Origin: Mangifera indica
Lineage: Eukaryota > Streptophyta > Magnoliopsida > Sapindales > Anacardiaceae
Assembly (NCBI RefSeq): GCF_011075055.1
Contig: NC_058150.1
Coordinates: 7,254,001-7,318,000 of the forward strand
DNA: 64,000 nt
Reading direction: 5' to 3'
A program made the position numbers and the translations under genes. The notes under the pieces were generated by a model, which made no database searches, had not been told where the DNA came from, and was given only the letters and a program-made list of their open reading frames with translations. Positions 50,061 to 61,400 of the stretch are shown here, in pieces (position 1 is the first letter of the stretch; each line of letters begins with the position of its first letter).

Positions 50061-50590
50061 AATCAGGAGACAATGGATACGTTCATTGAGTTGGTGTCTT
50101 CTAATGGGAAAAGAAGAGGGAGTGGATTATCATTGTGCATATCACATAAATTTATAAATTCTCTCATTGAAGATCTTTCAACTATGTGTTTATTCTTTGA
50201 GTAATGGACTCATTAATTGTTGAGTGTACATTCAAATAGTTAAAGTAATCCATTAATAATTAATTTAGGATCTTAAGTAAGTAATTGTTTCACTAATTCA
50301 TACACTAAGTGATAAATCGCTTGCGATGAGAATAATCACTTAAATAGACTAATATGAGCTTATAAGTTTAGTATTAATATAGTCAATTCCTCTCTACTTA
50401 ATGCATTTGTTAATTTAAATTTGGAGAGCTTATTCTAAGTAAATTAAAGAATACAAAATAAGGTTAAGAGTTTATATGATCCAATGATACAATAAGGAGG
50501 GATAAAAGTAATCAAGCTATAGATATCTTCTAAGCTGATATAGTTGAAAGGCTAAGAAGTTAGGAAGTACTATTGTTGAATAAGGTTGTA
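50061..50590. other. Intergenic, probably more copia debris
   Basis: No coding block recognised. It lies next to the copia relic and may be its eroded 5' part. Confidence 0.3.
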
Positions 50591-50599
50591 TGATTAGTG

Positions 50600-51104
50600 G
50601 CAGTGCTTTTAAAATCAAACAAAACTGGTTGGTTCAATCGGTTAAACCATAAACCAATCTTCACTCCAGTTTGATTTCATAATCTGGTCTAGTTTATATA
50701 TAAATATTGATTTGTTTAAAATTCATTCAAACTCTATAAATCTGTTAAATTAAAAAATTATTTAAAACTAATAAAATTAGATTTATATAATACTACATAA
50801 TTTTTGTTTTATTAAAATTTTAAAGAGTTACAATTAGTAAGATTTTAATTAAATTACTAATAAAATTAGTAGTTGGTTTTTTTTATCTATATAATGAAGT
50901 GTCAACTATTTAATTAACATATTTAAAATAATATTTTATATGTTTCATATATTTTATGTTTAAAAAATATGATAAATGATTTATATTATTAAAAAATACA
51001 TAATAATTTGATAATATATTAAATCGGTTGGTTGTTCAGTTGAATCAGTTGAACCGCAAACCAATGAGATAACCAATTTAACCACTAGTTTGGTTTTAAA
51101 ACAT
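50600..51104. mobile_element. MITE with 9-bp target duplication
   Basis: The left end reads GCAGTGCTTTTAAAATCAAAC and the right end GTTTGGTTTTAAAACATT, near-inverses. Next inside are a GGTTGGTTCAATCGGTT block on the left and an inverted CAGTTGAACCGCAAACC block on the right. The flanks carry TGATTAGTG (50591-50599 and 51105-51113). A 9-bp duplication favours the Mutator superfamily. No coding capacity. Confidence 0.8.
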
Positions 51105-51113
51105 TGATTAGTG

Positions 51114-52439
51114 ATGACAAATTACCCATTGATCATGTTTATCTCATATACCCATACTCTGATTTACTTTATTGCATTAGTAATTAGGTTTATTCTTTTA
51201 TGAATATAATTATTAAAAGATAAATTGGTAAATTAAATATTACTTAAAAATAATTCAGTCAATTAAAATTTGTTGTTTTTAACTAGAATATTTTTGTAAT
51301 TTAAAAAAATGGCAAACATATTGATAATTAAAATATGTATTGAATATTAAGAGTATTTTTGTCATTATATTAATAAATGGTATTTAAACAATAATTTATT
51401 TTGAAATAAACTATAATTCATCAATAGAAAAAAGATAACACTTGAAAGATTAAAATTTTCAAACTTCAAAGAAAAAAATTCATTGTTTCACCAAACCTTG
51501 GGTGGAAAAAAGTCCTTTTGACCAAATCAACATGTTCTTCCCAATACTTTATTGATGCATACGTAACAACAATATATCCAGTAGTCAAGGAACGTGCAAG
51601 TTAATCCGTGGAAAAGTGAGCATGGGCATGAGACCAGTCGTGAGAAAATGATCCCCGTTTGAAGGTGGAATCCTCTTGGAAATGTCCAACCCTACACGGT
51701 GCATACGAAGACCATCACTGTCTTCTTTCTCTCATTCTCCAACTTCTTCAAAGAGGGACAGTGTTAGTTTACATGCAGTCCACAAATGCTACGGAGTACT
51801 GGTCCTTGATCATCAATTGTCCAAGGGTTATCAACTAGGACAAAAGAATGAAATCTCAACGACAGATTTATGTAGATAAATTTTAGGTTAGGCAAGAGAC
51901 AATATGAATGCATGGATGTGCTACGTTGGCTACCTACCATTATTATTTATTTGGTTATTGATAACTAGGACCTAGGTCAGATTGGGTCTGAATTTATATT
52001 GGTTGGACGATTAAATTCAGAATATAGTGGTCAGATCAGTTATAACTATTATCTCTAATAACTTCAAGTTTTATAAATACAATAGAAATTGTAATACTTT
52101 ATTAATTTTGTTAAACTTTTAGGTGTTAATTTTTTAGGTTTCTTTTATTCTATTTAAAATTAATAGGGTGTTTGAATTTGTTACAATTTGGGTAGGTGGG
52201 TGGTTCTATTAGCTCAACCCCATGCAATAAATTCTCCATAATATATCAAGATTTTTAATTTATTTTTCTCGAAATAATTTCTTATATTCAGCTCTCCACC
52301 TGTTTTTTGCTGAAATATCTGCATTGAAACTTAATGTACTTTCTAGCCAGCCAATGTATAAGAACATGAATGTGATCGGTAGGGGCATTCAGTCAAGGGT
52401 TAATAAAGTCATTTTAATAATTTATTTTTTATTATTTAT
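51114..52439. other. Intergenic with a truncated foldback end
   Basis: At about 51440-51521 the sequence ends ACCAAACCTTGGGTGGAAAAAAGTCCTTTTGACC, the terminal signature of the foldback family; no opposite arm was found. The frame at 51676-51879 is in less A+T-rich DNA but has no recognisable product. Confidence 0.4.
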
Positions 52440-52870
52440 ATTATTGTATTTGGTATATAAGTAATAAAAAATTTTGATAATTTTTTATTATTTATAATAA
52501 TGTAATGGATAATATAAGAGATAATTTAATTACTATATCTGTCTTAAGTATTAAAAAATAATTTTAATTGTATTATAACTATATCTTTATTTATTAATTT
52601 TTTAAGATAAAAATAATCTCATTTTTAATTAATATAACAAATAATATAAAAAATATTTTAGAATACTTAAAGACATTTAAGTAAATTAATTATACTAATA
52701 TTCTTTTATTACTTTTAACCAAACATAATAGTTATTTATATCTATCAATTTCTATTAAATTTTATCAAATATAATAATAATTTATACATAATAATGCTCA
52801 AATTAATTTATCTTCAAAGTAATTTTTTAATTTTGATAATAAAATATTACTCAAACCAAACGGCAACTTA
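52440..52870. repeat. A+T-rich MITE, copy 2
   Basis: Collinear with 15305-15740: AAGTAATAAAAAATTTTGAT on the left, TTTTTAATTAATATAACAAA in the middle, CATAATAGTTATTTATAT, and ATATTACTCAAACCAAACGG on the right. The left and right arms are approximate inverses. Confidence 0.5.
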
Positions 52871-53286
52871 GTAAATAATTTGAGTGATTAAGATATATAC
52901 AAAGGACATGAGATATTTTTCTATTTTACTAACATCTTGTTGAACTGTATCTTAGAATGATGAGTTTATAGAGATAAAAGTATCAAATTTGTTGAAGACA
53001 ACAAGAGGAATGCCACAATCAAGATTGGTGGATCCATATTCATGAAGAGTCCCATTATTTATTTGATCAAAATAAAACCCAAAAAAAAAAAGAACAAGGG
53101 CTAGATTTAATAATATTATAAATTTAATTTATATAATCACATTACTATCAGTATCAATTTGAATATTAATGATAATGTATACATGTCATACTTGATACTG
53201 ATCCTCATTATAAGCATATCTACCATAGCTGGTATGCATAAAAGAGTGACATACCGATTACACACATAAATAAGCAGAAATATGGA
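52871..53286. other. Downstream flank of the GDSL gene
   Basis: Follows the GDSL stop codon on the minus strand; contains its 3' UTR. No other feature was recognised. Confidence 0.4.
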
Positions 53287-54716
53287 CTAGTGAAAGGCAA
53301 AAAAAACATTCTTCATCAAATAATTAGCAATTATTTGATTGGTTTTCTGGGTAGGATGAAAGGCATCCCAGAAGACATATGTGTCTGCATTTGAGCACGT
53401 AAATAGATTGTTTCGGGCGCAAGCATAGCCCATCTCGAACATTCCCGTCGCGCAGCATGCCACTTCTGTAACCTCAATTCCTGCGTATATACGAAATCAA
53501 CAACATAGATTGTTAATTAATTATGATTTTAATGTGTTTGACATGTAGAAATACTAGGCCTTTGAGTTATGGTTTTGAAAATATGAAGAGTCCTGCGTGA
53601 ACACATTAAAGTCCCTATACCAACCCAACCAATGTGAAAGTCTTAATATTTTTAAAGAGGTAGTTGAAGAAAGAGCAACAGCAATTAAAGACATTAACAG
53701 GCTGGTTAAATTGGTGAGGAAAAGCGATAAGAAAATCATGACATGAAATGACGTTTAACTTACCATAAAGGTCAGGATTTCGTATGATATGCGTGAAAGC
53801 ATAATAAGGGTTTGCGAAAACAAGGGTGGCTCCAGGAAGCTCCTTGTTTAACTTGATAGTTAAGTCCTTCAATTTATCGTTGAATCCCATAGCCAGAGTG
53901 TTGTATCTCTCCACACAGAGATGCTCTCCCAGAAAGTTTGTGGTTCTCTCCAACGGCATACACCCCATTGGAGGCAGACCTCCTAGACTGATTTTTCTGG
54001 CTCCAAGAGTGTAGAGGTTTTTGACGAAATTCTCTGCAATTCCTATCAGAAAATTTTGGTACTCCGTGATCGTGTACTGAGAAGAGCGGCTTCCAGGTCC
54101 AGGGAAAGCATAGTAATTCTCCAGGAAGTCGTTTGTTCCTGCGCTGATTATGTGTAGAGACTCAGTAATCCTTTCGTCTGCTTGTTTTTCTCCAAGATAA
54201 GCTCTCAGTTTCTTCTGATAATCCTTGTAGTACTCCAGCTCCTTCCATAGAGGTATCACAGACTAAAAACCAGAAAGGAAAACGTTATATAATGAATCTA
54301 AGAATCAACTGCATTGTCAAGACATAGAGACCAAATTGTAGGTAACTTACTAGCACATCAGAAGTGGCGTTGTCGTAGCCAGAGCCAGCAGAGGCAAAGG
54401 TAACTCCAGTGGCAAAATCTGATATGTTGTATGCTGTATCCAAGTAGGCTGGTATGGTTGGTTTGATCCCAAGCGCCTCAGAAAGAAAGTCAGTGGCGAT
54501 TCTGCCATTAGAGAACCTTCCAGTGGGATGGCCACCTGAAAAATCTCGACCATATGGCCGAAAGTTGCTCCTAGCAATAGTTGGAATAAAGTTGTTATTC
54601 CCCGCATCAACTGATGAGTCTCCAAACACAATGACTGCAGGAACTTTTGCTTGGATTTTGGCTACAAATAGAACAAAATTTGTAAAAAGGAACCATATGA
54701 AGTATGCATAAGCCAT
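53287..54716 (-). CDS. GDSL esterase/lipase, secreted
   Basis: Three exons on the minus strand: 54716-54351, 54262-53764 and 53480-53287, giving 352 residues, the usual length of plant GDSL enzymes. Residues 1-23 form a signal peptide, so the protein is probably apoplastic or in another secretory compartment. Block I is VFGDSSVDAGNNN with nucleophile Ser34. Block II includes FASAGSG (Gly111). Block III is SAGTNDF (Asn166). Block V is VFWDAFHPT with Asp327 and His330, so the Ser-Asp-His triad and the oxyanion hole are complete. GLPPMGCMPLERT and CCATGMFEMGYAC are typical subfamily motifs. Introns are GT-AG. It hydrolyses ester bonds of lipids or cutin-like substrates; the exact substrate is not inferable. 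A broken paralogous exon lies upstream at 55950-56136. Confidence 0.95.
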
Positions 54717-55949
54717 TTTTTCCCCTACTTGTTGCCTCCCAGTGCAAAACCTTGGTGCAAATGCAATGAGGCTACTGACGGGAATTCGAACCTACATAAA
54801 TATAAATATTAGTTGAAGAGATTTAATGAGATTTGATCTTTAACTACACTGGTAGAGTGTAAAAAGTCGTTGAGCTTTTTAATGGTATACAAAAGACTTT
54901 TAATACTTACGTGGCCCATTACCATTTTCTTTTTTGATAAATGTTCATATACTAAAGTAAAAAAAAAAATCATGATCTTCAAAATCAAAAGATAGGTTTC
55001 CTTTTCAGGGTAGTTTCAATTAGTATAGGGTTTTTATTATTCATCCAGCCTCAACGGTTGAATATATGAGTTTCACTCACAGTAAAGCTAAACTTATCGA
55101 ACTCACAACTGCCACCACCGAATTAGTAATCACGGCAAAGCCAAAAGTGAGCAAGCAAACAAAAAGAAAAGAGCAAGAGTGTGAGAAAGGGATAAACATG
55201 TCAACATGGAGCAGTTGCACGTAACACCTCGTGAAGGAGACAAATTAATGTATATTTTGCAAGTCGTTCGACATTCAAAGCTTCTCAACTAGAATGGAGG
55301 TGATGGCTTTAATTTAAAGAAGCCTAATCAATGTGTTTCTAAATAAACTGGGGACTGTTGTCCTCCATACAGAGATAGCAGTTGCACTTACTGAATATTA
55401 ATTTACTCTTGAAATGTTTATAATATTGGATCGTTCGTCTGTTAAACAAAAACATACTTGAAATAATAATTATTTGATTATTTCTCGTTTAAAAGAAAAG
55501 GATATATAAACTGTTGATAATTTGGTACCAAAAATGAGATTTGATTATCAAGAAAATCGGCATTTCAAGGTGAGCTTAAAAAGCTAGCCTGAAGAGCCGT
55601 GCACGAAAGCCTATCTTTAGCTTTCAAGTTTCAAACGAAGATTGAAGGGTGAATCGCATTGCAATTAATTGAGAACTTGTCATTCAACAAAATTATTACC
55701 CACATCATTAATGGAAGAATAGTATTAATGTGGGATTTGAAACACCTATATTTTCTCTACTTAAATGAACTATTATGGATGCTTAAAGATGGTTAAATGT
55801 ATAGTTTGAACAATAAGTCCCTTTCTTTTGGAGCGAGTCAAAAGTATACTTTTCGAGTAGCTTAGAGCCCCAATGATTAGTTTTGCCAACAAACCATACA
55901 TGTAAGTCTGAAAAATTATGCAACTGAGAACAATAACAAAAAAAAAAAA
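54717..55949. other. Upstream region of the GDSL gene
   Basis: Promoter side of the GDSL gene. No coding DNA was recognised before the pseudogene fragment. Confidence 0.4.
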
Positions 55950-56136
55950 TTGAGATTTTAGTTTCGGAATTATATGATCTGACATAATTTTGAAGGTTTT
56001 CTCAGTGGGGTTAAATGGAATCCCAGAACACAAATTTGCTTGCATAGCCGCATGTCAAGAGGGTACCAGGATTGTTGAGATAACTGACTTCAAATGACCC
56101 TGTTGCATAGCATGCCCTATTTACCAATTCAAATCC
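55950..56136 (-). pseudogene. GDSL esterase/lipase pseudogene, last-exon fragment
   Basis: Minus-strand translation gives GFELVNRACYATGSFEVSYL, then LLTCGYASKFVFWDS, aligning with the last exon of the neighbouring GDSL gene (CCATGMFEMGYAC ... YVFWDAFHPT). After WDS a single extra base shifts the frame. The next residues then read FNPTEKTFKIMSDHI, where the family has FHPTEKT, so the catalytic His codon is now Asn. No first or second exon was found. The fragment stops where the LTR-like repeat begins at 56.33 kb. It is likely a tandem duplicate that decayed and was truncated by repeat insertion. The ORF at 55773-56045 is mostly a frame running out of this exon. Confidence 0.8.
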
Positions 56137-56329
56137 CGTCAATTATGGGCAAAATAAAAGTGCTTTTGTTAAAATCAATCGGGTCTGAATAGAAGACACA
56201 AACCAATAACAAGTATGAATTAAAAGAACGAAATAAACCTAGTAAGTCCTTCATCATTCAAAGTGAAACTAGCCAAATAAAGAGGGCCTGTAATAATTGC
56301 TAGGGTAGTGTCTTCGAGCCAATCGTCAT

Positions 56330-57800
56330 AATTAATGTTTAATGTAATCTTTGGTATTTATATTATCTATATATTATTAAATAGATAATTATCCTAAGTA
56401 TAGTCAAACCATTATGAGGATATCAGTGCTCGATATCTGATCATGAGGACTTTATGTACACATTTGGTGGTTGTTCATAAAATGTTCATAACTCTAATAT
56501 TAACATAATAAAGGACACAAGTAATAGTGATAAAGTTATCATTGTGTTGAATAATCTTATTAAAAGATGATGACAGTTTTCATGTATCAACGTCGTTTTG
56601 TTGACAACTTGGTGGGTACACATTACAGATGTGTTCACCGGATTGACCTGCCAAAAAGATTTTATATGAATAGTTACTCCAGTGTCTATGAAAAATATCC
56701 TCTTAGTGAATGTAAGTATATGTGATCTTTAAACATGAAGTCACCAAACCATCTTATATAATAATCGGTATAGTTTAACACCAACTCAATGTAGTCCGAT
56801 TAATGGATTGCCAAAAAGGTAATGATTAGCCATATTAAGATTTGTACGAAGACTACAGTAGATTAATAAAGGATTTATCAATCCTGAACAAGGGAGTTGG
56901 TATCTCAGTTAGGACTAACTAACATATGTCAATACCCAATTAAATTTATGACCATAGTGGAATTGAGTTTATGCTTGATTTAATATTATTTAGCTATTAA
57001 TAAAAGTCAATTCTTGTAATTCAAGGAGCCTCGAGAGAGAAACTTAATCTATACCTCAGTCTCGCAAAAATATTGGATGACAAAAGAATCGAATTGTATG
57101 AGTAATCATATCACTAACTAATTAAAAAAAGTCATATACTGAGTTCTACTAATCGAGTGGCCCTAATGTCTTTCTAGAGGCCAACCTTAGTCTATATCCA
57201 AATAGATACCAAGTCAAAGCTTGATACAAATCCAATCATTACTGACTTAGTGGAAAGTCTATGTTTGATTCAATATTATTTAGTCATTAACAAAAGTCAA
57301 TCTATATAATTTAGAGAGCCCTAAAACAGACACTTAATCTATACCTCAGTCTTGAAGAGATATCGTATGACAAAAAAATTGAAATGTACGAGTAGTCATA
57401 TCATTGACAGATTAAAAGAAGTCATATACTGACCTCTACTAATCGAGTGGCCTTATTGTCTTATTAGAAACCAATCTTGGTTTATGTCCAGACGGATACT
57501 AGGTTAAAGTTTGATACAAATCCAATCACTACCGACTTGTGGAGAGCCTATGGGTCACACACGAAAAGAGTTTATGAACTCTAGAGGTATGAGAATTGTC
57601 CAAATTGGATTTGGTCCAAATATCAAACGGAGAATTTAAAGCCTTGAAAAGGTCTATAGACCTGACATATTTTGGGATCTTAGTGTAATAATCCTGAGTT
57701 ACTAGAGTGTATAAGATATTTGGTAAGGTTGAGTTAGATTGACTTAAATCCACATCACCTAATTTGATTCAAATTAGGATTACAATAAGATTTTACCCTA
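56330..57800. repeat. LTR-like dispersed repeat, copy B, with internal tandem duplication
   Basis: Shares the TGTTCACCGGATTGACCTGCC block (56632), GTTTAACACCAACTCAATGT (56773) and later blocks with copies A and C. It contains two tandem copies of a unit with 290-bp period (about 56955-57244 and 57245-57540); see the separate entry. No coding domain. Confidence 0.5.
56955..57540. repeat. Tandem duplication, 290-bp period
   Basis: ATGCTTGATTTAATATTATT at 56971 recurs as ATGTTTGATTCAATATTATT at 57261. The match continues through CTTAATCTATACCTCAGTCT, the GTCATATACTGA block and ACTAATCGAGTGGCC to GATACAAATCCAATCA in both units, with scattered substitutions and no large gaps. Confidence 0.8.
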
Positions 57801-57879
57801 TCTTCATTGATATTGGAACCTTCTAAATTTTGGTTGCATGCCAAAACTGGTAAAGAGTTAATAGGATATTAATAAGGGA

Positions 57880-58400
57880 ATATACATGTTTAACTTATAA
57901 CCCCCGTTCATGAGCCACATTCAACGAAATAAAGTTGTGAGTAACCCTACTATTTATCAAAACAATCACCTCCAATATCCTAAATTTCACTTTTAATTTG
58001 AGTGTTTTGTAGGATGATAACCTCATAATTGAACACAAGGATAGTTCTACGTGGGTACCTTTAAGAGTTGTCAACTTCATACTTGGATTCCCATCAAATT
58101 ATGGCTTGGCATTTTTATTTTCCTCATTTTCTTCCTTTAGACACACCATGAGTACTTTCAGTTGTTGATTCTTGCAATGATAACCTCTAGTGAAACTTTC
58201 GTTGTATTGAAAACATATGCCACATTTCAGTTTGGATCCATATTTGACGTTACTGAGTTGCCCCTCATTTCCACCCTATAGAGTTAAATTGTGACTTCCT
58301 ACCTTTATGTTTGACATTGATGTGCTTAAGCTTCTTATTGAAAAGTTCTTGTTCAAAGATGAATTTTGATGCTTAGTAGTACACAATAAGATCAATTCTA
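57880..58400 (-). pseudogene. Ty3/gypsy zinc-knuckle and protease fragment
   Basis: Minus-strand translation shows LKCGICFQYNESFTRGYHC (about 58235-58180), like the gypsy gag knuckle CFxCxxxxxxGHxC. It is followed by IVLINSRVTHNFISLNVAHE (about 57965-57905), equivalent to the retropepsin block IVLIDSGATHNFIS. The catalytic D-S-G is N-S-R here, so the protease is dead. The matching gag lies at 60180-60720, separated by an insert. Confidence 0.65.
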
Positions 58401-58669
58401 ATAAAGTATATTGACCTATTTTCTGATTTAGGCCAAAATTTTGGGCATTTAGATGAATTAGGCTAAATTAGTCTCAAGTTGATTGGATTGATTTGAATTT
58501 CTTTGGATTAGAGATTGATGGGCTTGGGATGAATTGTTTGAATTTTGATTATAGGTCTTCCATGTTATCCTTGTTTGAGTAGGTGTTTTAAAACCAATTT
58601 TGAAAGGCTAATATTATAATTTTCATACAAATTATGTATATTATTTTATTTATAAATTGAAAATTAATC

Positions 58670-60100
58670 ATTAATTATTAAATGTGTATATACTTATATA
58701 TGTATGATGAATGTCTTTAGATTGGTGGACCATCATGAGGAAATCAATATATAACTTGATCGTGAAAACCTTATAAGCACGTATGGTGGTCAATTTAGAA
58801 GTATTTGTAGCCTTAGTTCCATTCTAACTAAGGGCATCATGTTGAAAGAACTTACCAAAATATAGTGTTAGATCTCATGTATCGAAGTTATTTGTGTCAT
58901 TCTAGTGTAACATATGGATATATGTTGACTGCATGTTAACTAGACTTATTAGCCAAAAAGATTACACACACACACACTCATAAATAATATATCCTCTAAT
59001 GGATAATTGTGCATGTGATCCCTAAAATTAAGATAACTAAAACATTTTGTATATCAATTAGTCTAGTTTGACACTAACTTGATGTAATCTTTTTTCTTAA
59101 AACTATCAATACAGTAATTGTTGTCTATGTCAAGAAATGTAGCGAGACTATAATGGATTAATAAATTATTCACTAATTCCACATACGAGAGAAAAATGTT
59201 TTTTAATGCTATATGATAGATGATTACAATTAATTAAATCTATAACTATAATAGGATTAGGGTCAGTGCTCAAATTCAATAAAATTTGGTCATTGCTTTG
59301 GAAATCAAATCATGAATTCAAGGGAACTGAGGTAGACACTATTTATATTCTATAACCTTGATGCAATATCATTATGATGAAGTAACTGCATCATTTAAAC
59401 GTATAATCAAGTTAACATTGATTCTTTGCTAGTTGGGTCGTTTTTATGTCTTTTTATATGTCATCATGGTCCATGAAAAAAGAGATGATTAATTGAGATG
59501 AATCATGATTTTATTCATTGTCATCTCATTAGATTAACTATAGGTCTTATACAATAATGAGTTGTTTGCTATGACTCAGATGGTTTGGATTTAATGCACA
59601 AAGAGTGAATAAACTCATTTATTTCCTAAATATGGTGAATTTAGATCTATAAAAATGTGTCCTAATGTTTAGGAATAACTATTAGACACATTGCTAGGGA
59701 CTAATTGAGAGAAATCATAGTTTATGGGTCAAAGCATAATCATCCAAAAGTTAGGGGTGGAATTAAATATTGTGACTTAGGGTTATGAGATGTCTCATAT
59801 AAATTTAGACTTATGTCGTTCCTTAGACCTAGTTATCCTTCACAAAGAAAAGAGAGAAATTTTTCTCTAAATTCACACATACATTCAATCAATCAAACAT
59901 ACTAGTATTTGTGAAATTGTCTAAAGTCTATTCACATTTAGTAAAATCATAGAGCTTTTGTATAGATGAGTAAAGCCCCGTTGACATGACAAAGGAAGTG
60001 AAATACATATTTGGATGAAATATGCATGATGGAGCTTCCAAATACAGGTACATAATTTCAATTTGTTATTAAATCATGTATATAACAATTTCTTGATCCA
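58670..60100. repeat. LTR-like dispersed repeat, copy C
   Basis: Contains GTTTGACACTAACTTGATGT (59066), GAGACTATAATGGATTAATA and ACGAGAGAAAAATG in the same order as copy A. It sits between the gag and protease parts of a gypsy element, so it probably inserted into it. Confidence 0.5.
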
Positions 60101-60179
60101 AAGGACATTTTGGTGATCTTTTTATTGTAAAATTCTATATTCTACTACAATTTATTTGTTTTATTGATCATTAAACCCT

Positions 60180-60720
60180 TACAACCCCTACCCCATTTGT
60201 TGTTTGAGGCTTTATTTACTTCAAAGAAGTCATTCGATCCTAATCCTTTCGGCTATAAGCATTGCATCTGACCCAAACAACCAAAATACACTTTTATTTC
60301 CTCTCTCAACCCATTGATGAAACCAACAATTTGAATTGTGTTATGTAATCGCTGATTGAAAATTTTGATCAAAGGGCCATAAACTATTCATGAGGATTTC
60401 TTTCCTACATTAATCTAAATCAACTAAATAAAGCTAACTTTAGTTCTCCTTAAGACATCACCAAGAATCTTGACACTTCCCACTAAAACCATGTTAACGC
60501 TAATCTTTCCAAACACATTGTCATCATCATCTCACACTTTGGAATTTGATAGATGCAAAAATATTTTTCACTCAAAAAACCTAACTATGATCCATTAAAG
60601 GCAAGTAGTTCTAAACTCTTGGTTTGGACCTCATTCCAATCCATTTGGCTCAAGAAATTGACAGATAAAACCACTAGCTTATATTCATAGAGATGTAACC
60701 AATAATTACACATTTCTACT
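60180..60720 (-). pseudogene. Ty3/gypsy gag fragment
   Basis: Minus-strand reading gives KYFCIYQIPKCEMM, then LERLALTWF, a stop, WEV, then GELKLALFS (retrotransposon gag consensus: AxxYFxxxxxPxxE ... LxGxALxWFxW ... WEEFKxALLxRF). The block DYITQFKLLVSSM follows. Several in-frame stops show decay. Confidence 0.6.
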
Positions 60721-61400
60721 CAAAATTACGAACAACAATAAATGAAACATAACAATGGATAATTCCAACAATTCAAAAAGTTGAAAACCTCCCTTTGAGC
60801 CAAAGGTTATATAAACTCCAAAAACAATATTCCCCTTTCATAGACCCTTTTTTATCTCTTTTTTTCATCTACTACCTAAGCCTTCTCTAGTCATGTGTCC
60901 CTCTTTTTCCAAGTGGTCCTTAGTTGTTGTTGTTGTGTCAATAGCTTCAATATTTGTTTCTTTTTTTTTTTTTTCTAGTAATGATACAGTATATAAAGCC
61001 ACCTAGTGGTAGGAGTGTAAATTGAACTGAGTTATTCACAAGCTACTCATGGCTTGACTTGATTAGTGTCAAGCTTAGCTTAAGCTTCTGGTTGGCTTGG
61101 TGAGCTACAAACTCATTATTTGACTTGAATAAATATCACTAAATCTCTAAAAGTTGCAAATATTTTACAAACACACCTAAAATATTATTTCTTATCTTTG
61201 AATATTTGAGATAATTAATAAATATATAAGTGATAATATTTAAATATAATATATTAAAAGTTAAGATGTTAGAGTTTAATTTTTTAAATTAAGTTCGAGT
61301 CAATCATTTTTTCCTAGAGCTCGAGTGGAGAACTTATCAACTTTGACGAGATCGAGCTCAACCTTTATGCCAACGGTCTAGTAGTGTAGGCATTTTGCCT
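60721..61400. repeat. MITE-like repeat with GAGCTCGA blocks
   Basis: 61010-61380 carries CTTGACTTGATTAG, AAGCTTAGCTTAAGCTTC and GAGATCGAGCTCAACC, resembling 18225-18550. This kind of sequence occurs in hAT-type MITEs of dicots. No terminal duplication was confirmed. A T-run lies at about 60959-60974. Confidence 0.3.

Noticed and set aside
54350..54711. Additional frames on both strands over GDSL exon 1
   Set aside because: Shadows of the GDSL coding exon, which has all family motifs.
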